Assembly: GCA_964292295.1 (NCBI GenBank)
Contig: CAXYVC010000024.1
Location: 1 to 27,134, forward strand
Source: CAXYVC01 sp964292295
Lineage (GTDB): Bacteria > Acidobacteriota > Holophagae > Holophagales > Holophagaceae
Direction of reading: 5' to 3'
Length of the DNA: 27,134 nt
This document shows, one piece after another, positions 15,618 to 23,200 of this stretch. Made by a program: the position numbers and the translations under genes. The notes under the pieces were generated by a model. The model worked only from the letters and a program-made list of their open reading frames with translations. It was not told where the DNA came from and searched no databases. Positions within the stretch are counted from its first letter, which is position 1. Each line of letters begins with the position of its first letter.

Positions 15618-16397
15618 CTAGATGATGAATTTCTCTTTCAGGGCTTCGACGATGATCCGGGCACCTTCCTTGGGGTCCACCTCGTAGACCTTGCCCGCGG
15701 ACTTGGTGCCCTTGGTGTAGGACTTCTTCACCCGGGTGGGCGAGCCCTTCAGGCCGATGTCGGCGGGGTCCACCTCGATGTCGCCGAAGCCCCACACGGT
15801 GACCTCCTGCTTGAAGGCGCCGAAGACGCCGGCGACGGACATGTAGCGGGGCGTGTTCATGTCCTTCAGGGCGGTCACGAGGCAGGGCAGCTTCACGCGG
15901 ATCCGCTGGTAGCCGTCCTCGAAGGCGCGCTTGACCACGAGCGCGTTCCCCTCGCAGGCCAGCTCGCTCACGTAGCTGACGTGGGGCAGCTTCAGGTGCT
16001 CCGCGATCTGGGGGCCCACCTGCGCGGTGTCCCCGTCGATGGCCTGGCGGCCGCAGATCACCAGGTCGTAGTCCAGCTTGCGCAGCGCCGCGGCCAGGGT
16101 GCTGGAGGTGGCCCAGGTGTCGGCGCCGCCGAAGCGGACGTCCGAAAGGAGGATGGCCCGGTCGGCGCCCATGGCGAGCGCCTCCCGCAGGGCGAGGTCC
16201 GCCTGGGGGGGGCCCATGGTGAGCACCGTCACCTCGGCGCCCTGGGTCTCCTTCAGCACCAGTGCGGCCTCCAGGCCCGCCTTGTCGTCGGGGTTGATGA
16301 TGCTCGGAATGCCTTCGCGGATCAGGGTTCCGGTGACGGGGTTGATCTTCACCTCCGTCGTGTCCGGGACCTGCTTCATGCAGACGACGATCTTCAT
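15618..16397 (-). CDS. etfB: Electron transfer flavoprotein, beta subunit (bifurcating-type motif)
   Basis: This 259-aa EtfB starts with the standard MKIVVCMKQVPDT. Two stretches are typical of the clostridial, electron-bifurcating group: SIINPDDKAGLEAAL near residue 35 and CGRQAIDGDTAQVGPQIAEHL around residue 123. In bifurcating Etfs the latter region binds a second FAD in place of AMP and takes electrons from NADH. If so, Bcd-EtfAB would couple crotonyl-CoA reduction to reduction of ferredoxin. That is family knowledge applied to a motif seen here, not demonstrated. It sits 15 bases after bcd and 15 before etfA. Confidence 0.95.
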   Translation of the reverse strand: MKIVVCMKQVPDTTEVKINPVTGTLIREGIPSIINPDDKAGLEAALVLKETQGAEVTVLTMGPPQADLALREALAMGADRAILLSDVRFGGADTWATSSTLAAALRKLDYDLVICGRQAIDGDTAQVGPQIAEHLKLPHVSYVSELACEGNALVVKRAFEDGYQRIRVKLPCLVTALKDMNTPRYMSVAGVFGAFKQEVTVWGFGDIEVDPADIGLKGSPTRVKKSYTKGTKSAGKVYEVDPKEGARIIVEALKEKFII

Positions 16398-16412
16398 GTC
16401 CTTGACCCTTTC

Positions 16413-17552
<1,140 letters not shown>

Positions 17553-17609
17553 GTCTAACCTCGTTGGGTGCGCACGCGGCGACGCCCGTCCCGGCGCCGC
17601 CTTCTGGAA

Positions 17610-17996
17610 TCAGGCCTTGCGCTGCTTGGCCTTGGGGACCACGCAGGTGCCGACGGCGCGGCAGACCACGACGGGCTCGGCCAGGACGTCCGCGGCGGAG
17701 TCGTTCAGATCCGGGCGGGGGACGATGACCTTGCGGGCCTCGAAGCTCATCTTGCGGGACGAGTTGCCCACCTGGGTGATCTCGCCGGTGGCCTCGATGT
17801 AGTCGCCCGCGAAGACGGGGGCCAGGAATTCCACCTTCTCGTAGCCCGCGAAGAGGCCTTCGTCGCCGTCATGCATGATCAGCAGCTCCGTGGCCACGTC
17901 GCCGAAGAGCTGGAGCATCTTGGCGCCGTCGACGAGGTTGCCGCCGTAGTGGGCATCGTGGGAGCTCATGCGGAGCCGGATGAGGGAGCGTTCCAT
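17610..17996 (-). CDS. kal: 3-aminobutyryl-CoA ammonia-lyase (hotdog fold)
   Basis: This 128-aa hotdog protein closely matches my recollection of Kal, the enzyme of lysine fermentation that removes ammonia from L-3-aminobutyryl-CoA to give crotonyl-CoA. Diagnostic stretches are RMSSHDAHYGGNLVDGAKML, LFGDVATELLI, GDEGLFAGY, EFLAPVFAGDYIEATGEI and VVVCRAVGTCV. Length is that of the family. It sits between hbd and bcd, exactly where its product crotonyl-CoA is used. The other lysine-pathway genes (kamA, kamDE, kdd, kce) are not in this window, so the assignment to lysine fermentation rests on this gene. A generic acyl-CoA thioesterase or dehydratase of the same fold is the alternative. ATG 17996 is the only sensible start. 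Confidence 0.78.
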   Translation of the reverse strand: MERSLIRLRMSSHDAHYGGNLVDGAKMLQLFGDVATELLIMHDGDEGLFAGYEKVEFLAPVFAGDYIEATGEITQVGNSSRKMSFEARKVIVPRPDLNDSAADVLAEPVVVCRAVGTCVVPKAKQRKA

Positions 17997-18024
17997 GGGT
18001 CGTTCTCCTTGCCCGCGCTGCGGG

Positions 18025-18876
18025 TCACTTGGTTTCGGAATAGTCGTAGAAGCCGCGGCCGGTCTTGCGGCCCAGCAGGCCGCCCCGGACCATCTTCCGC
18101 AGCAGCGGGTGCGGACGGTACTTGGGGTCCCCGAACTCCCGGAAGAGCACCTCCATGATGGCGAGGCACACGTCCAGGCCCACCAGGTCGCCCAGGGCCA
18201 GGGGCCCGATGGGGTGGTTGGCGCCCAGCTTCATGGCGTTGTCGATGTCCTCGGGACTGGCCACGCCGTCCGCCAGGATGCCGATGCCCTCGTTGATCAT
18301 GGGGATGAGGATGCGGTTCACCACGAAGCCGGGGGCCTCCTCCACCTCCACGGTGGTCTTGCCCAGGGCGGGGCAGAGCTCAAGCACCGTGCGCCGCGTG
18401 GCCTCGGAGGTGGCGATGCCCTTGATGACCTCCACCAGCTTCATGACCGGCACCGGGTTGAAGAAGTGCAGGCCGATCACGCGATCGGGGCGGCGGGTGG
18501 CCGCGGCGATCTGGGTGATGGACAGGGAGGACGTGTTGGTGGCGAGGATCGCATCGGGCCCGCAGAGGGCGTCCAGCTCGGCGAAGACCTTCGTCTTCAC
18601 CGCCATGTCCTCGACGGCGGCCTCCACCACCAGGGCGGCGCCCGCCCCGGCCTGGAGCTCCGTGGCGGGCGCGATACGGCCGAGGATCTCCGCCTTGGCC
18701 TCCTCCGTCAGGGCCCCCTTCGCCACCGCGCGCCCGAGGTTCCTGGCGACGGCCTTCAGGCCCGCCTCCACCCGGGACATCTCCAGGTCCCGCAGCACCA
18801 CGTCGTGGCCGGCCTGGGCAAAGACCTGCGCGATGCCGGAGCCCATCGTCCCGGCGCCCAACACCATGACCTTCAT
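18025..18876 (-). CDS. hbd: 3-hydroxybutyryl-CoA dehydrogenase
   Basis: This 283-aa NAD(P)-dependent enzyme interconverts acetoacetyl-CoA and 3-hydroxybutyryl-CoA. The Rossmann motif VLGAGTMGSGIAQVFAQAG is at the N-terminus, with TNTSSLSIT near residue 115 and the family signature GLHFFNPVPVMKLVEVI around residues 135-150, which includes the catalytic His. The C-terminal dimer domain contains GFVVNRIL. I chose ATG 18876 because GAGGA lies just upstream and the family begins there; the frame continues to 18903. It lies between crt and kal with gaps of 39 and 28 bases, in one operon. Confidence 0.95.
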   Translation of the reverse strand: MKVMVLGAGTMGSGIAQVFAQAGHDVVLRDLEMSRVEAGLKAVARNLGRAVAKGALTEEAKAEILGRIAPATELQAGAGAALVVEAAVEDMAVKTKVFAELDALCGPDAILATNTSSLSITQIAAATRRPDRVIGLHFFNPVPVMKLVEVIKGIATSEATRRTVLELCPALGKTTVEVEEAPGFVVNRILIPMINEGIGILADGVASPEDIDNAMKLGANHPIGPLALGDLVGLDVCLAIMEVLFREFGDPKYRPHPLLRKMVRGGLLGRKTGRGFYDYSETK

Positions 18877-18915
18877 CGCCTGCTCCTCGAGAGGGCGCCC
18901 CAACAGGCGCTCCGT

Positions 18916-19695
18916 TTAGCGCCCCGTGAAGGCGGGGCTCCGCTTTTCCAGGAAGGCCGCCATGCCTTCCTTCTGGTCCTCCGTCGCGAAACAGAGGCCG
19001 AAGAGTTCCTGTTCCAGGGCCATGCCCGCCTCCAGGCCCGCTCCGAGACCGCCATTCACCGCCGCCTTGGCGTACTGCACCGCCAGGCGCGGCTGGGCGG
19101 CGATGCGGCGGGCCAGCTCGAGGCACGCGGGCAGCAGCTCCTCCGCGGGCAGCACCCGCGACACGAGGCCGATGCGCAGCGCTTCCGCCGCATCGATCAC
19201 CGCGCCGGTGAGGATCAGCTCCTTGGCCTTGGCCGCCCCCACCACGCGCGGCAGGCGCTGGGTGCCCGAGAAGCCGGGGATGATGCCGAGGGTCACCTCC
19301 GGCTGGCCGAACTTCGCCTTCTCGCTGGCCAGGCGAAGATCGCAGGCCAGGGCCAGCTCGCAGCCACCGCCCAGGGCGAAGCCGTTCACCGCGGCGATCA
19401 CCGGCTGCGGAAGGCACTCGAGCCTCCAGAAGAGCCGGGAACCCAGCTGCCCGAATCGGCGCGCTTCGTCCGCGGAGAGGCCCTTCATCTCCGCGATGTC
19501 CGCCCCCGCCACAAAGGCGCGCCCTTCGCCGGTGAGGACGACGGCGCCGACGTCGGCACGGTCCTGCAGCGCGTCCAGCAGGCGGTGGCCTTCCGCCAGC
19601 ACGAACGCGGAAAGGGCATTGAGGGCCTGGGGTCGGGCCACCTTCACCAGGGCCACCCGATCCCGCACCTCAAGAATGAAATTTTCGTAAGACAC
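18916..19695 (-). CDS. crt: Crotonase / enoyl-CoA hydratase
   Basis: This 259-aa crotonase-fold enzyme hydrates crotonyl-CoA to 3-hydroxybutyryl-CoA, or the reverse. Both catalytic Glu residues are present: GGGCELALACD near residue 113 and GQPEVTLGIIPG near 133. The oxyanion-hole segment AFVAGADIAEM is near residue 62. It is the first gene of the six-gene operon and follows an AT-rich, promoter-like region. Specificity for the C4 substrate is inferred from hbd, bcd and kal downstream. Confidence 0.93.
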   Translation of the reverse strand: MSYENFILEVRDRVALVKVARPQALNALSAFVLAEGHRLLDALQDRADVGAVVLTGEGRAFVAGADIAEMKGLSADEARRFGQLGSRLFWRLECLPQPVIAAVNGFALGGGCELALACDLRLASEKAKFGQPEVTLGIIPGFSGTQRLPRVVGAAKAKELILTGAVIDAAEALRIGLVSRVLPAEELLPACLELARRIAAQPRLAVQYAKAAVNGGLGAGLEAGMALEQELFGLCFATEDQKEGMAAFLEKRSPAFTGR

Positions 19696-19720
19696 GAGCT
19701 ACCCCGCCCTGCGGTCCAGA

Positions 19721-19752
19721 AGTATGCTGCCAAGCCATTTTGGGCCTGTCAA
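19721..19752 (-). promoter_or_regulatory. Candidate sigma70 promoter of the crt-hbd-kal-bcd-etfBA operon
   Basis: On the minus strand a perfect TTGACA (19752 to 19747) is followed after 17 bases by CAGCAT, or after 20 by CATACT. Upstream of the -35, positions about 19,784-19,825 are markedly AT-rich (AAATAAATAAAAAATCAAAT on the plus strand). In this GC-rich genome that stands out as a possible UP element. Confidence 0.55.
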
Positions 19753-19833
19753 CCCGCCGCGGGACTCCCTTGCGGAAACGACAAGAAATAAATAAAAAAT
19801 CAAATTCACAAGCGGAAAATAATTGACCGGGTT

Positions 19834-20277
19834 TCAGGCCCGCGGCGGAAGCTTCACCGAGAACTGGCAGGTGCACAGCGCCACCAGCTCCCCCCCCACG
19901 CGCAGGCGGCACTCGGTCACGGCGCTGCGCCCGGAGAGACGGAGCAGTTCCGCCTCGGCCTCCACGTCCCCGGCCGCGGGCTCCAGGTAGCGGATGTGAA
20001 GATCCGAGGTCACGAAGGGCATGGCGCCGTCGAAGGCCGTCGCCAGCGCCAGGGCGCAGGCCATGTCCGCGAAGGTGGCCTGGATGCCGCCATTCACCCG
20101 CAAGCCGTCCAGATTCGTGGTGCGCGGCCCGGCCTTCAGGCCCATGCGCGCCCGGCCCGGCGCCACCTCCAGGATCTCCACCCCCCAGCCCTCGATGAGG
20201 GGGAAGGGCGCGAATCCCGCGCGCAGGCGTTCCAGGAGGTCCGGCTTCAGGGAGGAGGGAAGAGTGGGCTTCGCCAT
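19834..20277 (-). CDS. PaaI-type hotdog acyl-CoA thioesterase
   Basis: This 147-aa single hotdog-domain protein resembles the PaaI/YdiI/ComA thioesterases, which hydrolyse acyl-CoA thioesters. The core pattern is VNGGIQATFADMACALAL near residues 61-78; the usual His of the HGG motif is replaced by Asn here, while the acidic residue of FADMA is kept. A later DLHIRYLEPA segment gives the conserved strand. It starts 10 bases after the ribE stop, so it is probably co-transcribed with ribE. Its closeness to the butyrate operon could suggest a housekeeping role on acyl-CoA, but the two are separated by an own promoter region. Substrate unknown. Confidence 0.8.
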   Translation of the reverse strand: MAKPTLPSSLKPDLLERLRAGFAPFPLIEGWGVEILEVAPGRARMGLKAGPRTTNLDGLRVNGGIQATFADMACALALATAFDGAMPFVTSDLHIRYLEPAAGDVEAEAELLRLSGRSAVTECRLRVGGELVALCTCQFSVKLPPRA

Positions 20278-20287
20278 GCCTTCCAGC

Positions 20288-20920
20288 CTAGTCCCATCCG
20301 CGGGCGGCGAAGGCCGCCAGGCGGGCCTCCGCGTCCCCCCGCCCGAGGATCCGCGCCGCGTAGCGGGCCAGCACGTCCGCTTCCAGGTTCACGGCCTCGC
20401 CCCCCTTCATGGCGGCCAGGCGGGTGCGGCGCACGGTCTCCGGAATGAGGGCCACACTGAACCAGTCCGCCCCCGCCTCCACCACCGTGAGGGAAATCCC
20501 ATCCACGGCGATGGAACCCTTGGGTGCGACCAGGGGCGCCAGCTCCGGCGGCATGGCGAAGCGCCAGGCTCCCTCCCCCTCGGTGCGCGCCAGCAGGCGG
20601 CCCACGCCGTCCACATGGCCCTGCACGAGGTGGCCGTCCAGGGCCTCCCCCACCCGCAGGGCGGGCTCCAGGTGCAGCAGCGCACCGAAGGGAAGGCTCC
20701 CCAGCGTGGTGCGCGCGAGGGTCTCCTCGGAGAGGTCGGCCTCGTAGCTCCGGTCGTCCCGGCTCACCGCGGTGAGGCAGGCGCCGTTCACGGCGATGCT
20801 CGCGCCGGGCTCGGCCCGCGCCAGCAGCTCGGGCTCGGCGGCGATGCGCAGGCGGGCACCCCCGGGCCGCGCGGTGCGCCCCTTCAGGGTTCCGAGGTGT
20901 CGGATGAGGCCGGTGAACAT
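20288..20920 (-). CDS. ribE: Riboflavin synthase, alpha chain
   Basis: This 210-aa protein has the two homologous lumazine-binding barrels of riboflavin synthase, which makes riboflavin from two molecules of 6,7-dimethyl-8-ribityllumazine. The N-terminus MFTGLI is the family hallmark and fixes ATG 20920. Repeat 1 contains SIAVNGACLTAV (about 44-55), and repeat 2 contains SIAVDGISLTVVE (about 140-152). Between them GHLVQGHVDGVG is typical. No FMN riboswitch is visible upstream and no other rib genes are next to it, so it is not in the classical rib operon here. The product feeds FMN/FAD synthesis for flavoproteins such as Bcd and Etf. Confidence 0.95.
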   Translation of the reverse strand: MFTGLIRHLGTLKGRTARPGGARLRIAAEPELLARAEPGASIAVNGACLTAVSRDDRSYEADLSEETLARTTLGSLPFGALLHLEPALRVGEALDGHLVQGHVDGVGRLLARTEGEGAWRFAMPPELAPLVAPKGSIAVDGISLTVVEAGADWFSVALIPETVRRTRLAAMKGGEAVNLEADVLARYAARILGRGDAEARLAAFAARGWD

Positions 20921-20968
20921 GCGTGCTCCCGCAACCATTGAACCCGGAGGATGCGATGGCGGCCAAGC

Positions 20969-20985
20969 CGTTTGCGGAGCAAACG
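20969..20985. repeat. Hairpin between APC permease gene and ribE
   Basis: CGTTTGC (20969-20975) and GCAAACG (20979-20985) form a perfect 7-bp stem with a GGA loop in the 108-base gap between the permease stop and the ribE start. No U-run follows on the minus strand, so it is more likely a leader or processing hairpin than a terminator. Confidence 0.4.
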
Positions 20986-21028
20986 CCGTGGAGCGGTGCC
21001 TAGCCGAGGCGCCGGGTCCAGCCCGGGT

Positions 21029-22594
21029 TCAGGCCCGATGCAGGCGGCTGTTGCGGTGCCCGTAGAGCCCGTAGACCAGGAGCCCGAGCGCCAGCCACAG
21101 GAAGAAGCGCTCCCAGGTGTGGCGCGGCAGGCCGAGGGCCAGCCAGGCGCAGGCCACCACGCCAAGGGGGCCCGTGGCCCAGATCCAGGGCGCGCGGAAA
21201 CGCCGGGGCGCCTCGGGCCGGCGCACCCGCAGCACCATCACCGCCGTGCTCACCAGGGCGAACGCGAAGAGGGTTCCGATGTTGGTGAGCTCCACGACCA
21301 CGTCGATGTTCAGCAGCGCCGCGGGAAGGGCCACCAGCGCCCCCGTGAGGAGCGTGGCGTTGCCGGGCGTGCCGTGCTTCGGATGCACCCGACCGAACCA
21401 GGGCCCCAGCAGGCCATCCCGGCTCATGGACATGAAGATGCGCGGCTGGCCCACCTGGTAGACCAGCAGCGCCGCCGTGGTGGCGATCACCGCGCCGAAG
21501 CTGATCACGCCGGCCGCGGCGTTCATGCCGTTGCGGGTGAACACGTAGGCCAGCGGATCCGCCTTGCCCGCCAGGTCGGTGTACCGCAGCATCCCCGTCA
21601 CCACCAGGGCCACGGCGGCGTAGACGAGGGTGCAGATGCCCAGGGAATAGAGGATGCCCCGGGGCAGGCTGCGGCCGGGATCCCGGCACTCCTCGGCGGT
21701 GGTGGACACGGCGTCGAAGCCGATGAAGGCGAAGAAGATGATCGCCGCCCCCGCCTGGATGCCCTTCCAGCCCGCCGGGGCGAAGGGCTTCCAGTGCTCG
21801 CCCCGGATGAAGGCGGCCCCCAGCGCCACCACGCCCAGCAGGATGGCGACCTTCACCACGACCATCACCGCGTTCGCCCGGGCGCTCTCCCGGATGCCCA
21901 CGTACACCAGCCAGGTGACGAGCACCGTCACGAGCACCGCCAGCAGGTTCACGGTCAGGGGAAAGCCGAAGAGCAGCGGCGCGTCCTTCAGCACCGCCCA
22001 GTTCGCGAAGCTGGCGCCGCCGTCCGCCAGACCCGCCCGGGCCTGCTCCAGGAGCTGCAGGCGGCCCGAGAGCCCGAGGGCCGGCACGCCGTCCGCCAGG
22101 CGCAGGGCGCTCATGGGGTCCATGGCCAGCCAGCCCGGGATGTGCACGTGGAAGACGCTCTCCACGAAACTCCGCACGTAGTCGCCCCAGGAGATGGCCA
22201 CGGCCACGTTGCTCACGGCGTATTCCAGCAGCAGGTCCCAGCCGATCACCCAGGCCGTCAACTCGCCCAGGGTGGCGTAGGTGTAGGTGTAGGCCGAGCC
22301 CGACACGGGGATCATGCTCGCCAGCTCCGCGTACGCCAGGGCCGTGAGGCCGCAGGCCACCGCCACCAGCAGGATGCTGACCACCAGCGCGGGCCCCGCG
22401 GGAAGGCGCCCGTCCGCGGCGTTGCCCGCCGCGGCGGTGCCGATGGCGCTGAAGATGCCCGCACCGATGATGGCGCCGATGCCGAACATGGTCAGGTCGA
22501 AGGTGCCGAGCTTCCTGCGGAGCTGGTGTTCCGGAGCCTCCGCGCAGGCGCGCAGCTGCTCCAGGGTCTTGGTTCGGAAGAGGTCGCGCAGCAT
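21029..22594 (-). CDS. APC-superfamily amino acid permease (cationic amino acid transporter type)
   Basis: This 521-aa membrane protein has the amino acid-polyamine-organocation pattern, with GIGAIIGAGIFSAIGTAA in helix 1 (substrate-binding Gly-rich break) and FFAFIGFDAVSTTAEECRDP near residue 290, typical of the CAT family. Twelve to fourteen hydrophobic helices are visible. An extra hydrophilic extracytoplasmic loop of about 60 residues follows helix 4. Family members move basic or branched amino acids with protons or by exchange. A basic amino acid such as lysine would suit the kal gene in the same strand run, but that is only context. It reads toward ribE with a 108-base gap. Confidence 0.88.
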   Translation of the reverse strand: MLRDLFRTKTLEQLRACAEAPEHQLRRKLGTFDLTMFGIGAIIGAGIFSAIGTAAAGNAADGRLPAGPALVVSILLVAVACGLTALAYAELASMIPVSGSAYTYTYATLGELTAWVIGWDLLLEYAVSNVAVAISWGDYVRSFVESVFHVHIPGWLAMDPMSALRLADGVPALGLSGRLQLLEQARAGLADGGASFANWAVLKDAPLLFGFPLTVNLLAVLVTVLVTWLVYVGIRESARANAVMVVVKVAILLGVVALGAAFIRGEHWKPFAPAGWKGIQAGAAIIFFAFIGFDAVSTTAEECRDPGRSLPRGILYSLGICTLVYAAVALVVTGMLRYTDLAGKADPLAYVFTRNGMNAAAGVISFGAVIATTAALLVYQVGQPRIFMSMSRDGLLGPWFGRVHPKHGTPGNATLLTGALVALPAALLNIDVVVELTNIGTLFAFALVSTAVMVLRVRRPEAPRRFRAPWIWATGPLGVVACAWLALGLPRHTWERFFLWLALGLLVYGLYGHRNSRLHRA

Positions 22595-22660
22595 CGGGCA
22601 TCCCGGGGAATCAGCGGCATTCTCGCAGGCCCCGGGCTATCGTGGGGACGGGACCCCGCC

Positions 22661-23184
22661 ATGCGCCTCTGGAAGGACCGCCAGCTCCAGATCTCCGTCA
22701 CCCCCCTGGGCCTTCAGGTCCTGGCGGCCCTGCTCCTGCTCGGCCTGCTCGGCCTCCACACCGGGAACAACCTGCTGCTGGCCATCTTCAGCCTGCTGGC
22801 GGGCCTCCTCCTGGTGAGCGGGTGGGCCAGCATGCGCGCCCTCCAGCACCTCGCGCCCGAGGAACTGGAGGAGGCGGGTCCCCTCTTCGCCCGGGCGCGG
22901 GGAAGCCTGCGCCTGCGCCTCCGGGAGGGCGCCCCCCGGCGGCCGCGGGCGCTGGAGCTGCACCTGGAGCTGGAGGGAGCCCGCCACGAAGCGGCCTTCT
23001 ACCCGGGCGGCGAGGGCGACCCATCTCCGGGCTTGCGCCTCCACGTCCAGCCCGAGCGCCGGGGCCCCTTCCGGGCCCGCGCCCTGGAGCTGCGCACCCG
23101 CCACCCCTTCGGCCTCCTGGAAAAGCGCCGGCGCTTCGCCCTGGACCGCGGCTTCCTCGCCGCGCCGCACCCGAGGCCCACCCG
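22661..23184 (+). CDS. DUF58-family protein, truncated at 3' end by a composite boundary
   Basis: Starting at ATG 22661 the protein has a membrane hairpin at about residues 20-55 (LLLGLLGLHTGNNLLLAIFS then a second hydrophobic stretch). A strand-rich domain follows, containing ELRTRHPFGLLEKRRRF, a pattern seen before the conserved DUF58 motif. DUF58 proteins go with MoxR ATPases and are thought to work at the cell envelope. The von Willebrand-like C-terminal part is missing. After about 23,184 the frame continues to a stop at 23,272, but those residues are the antisense of a methyltransferase gene. The truncation is therefore the edge of the first DNA piece, not a real short gene. It diverges from the permease gene with a 66-base gap. 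Confidence 0.7.
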
Positions 23185-23200
23185 GTTTGGGTCACCCTCG
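23172..23200. other. Composite boundary 1 (high-GC piece to lower-GC piece)
   Basis: Within this stretch the plus-strand DUF58 coding pattern ends and the minus-strand methyltransferase coding pattern begins. The bases also form an imperfect inverted repeat (CGAGG at 23172-23176 with CCTCG at 23196-23200, and CCCA with TGGG inside). The exact junction is uncertain by about ten bases. Confidence 0.7.

Noticed and set aside
20921..21028. FMN riboswitch upstream of ribE
   Set aside because: The conserved FMN-box sequences are absent; only a 7-bp hairpin is present.
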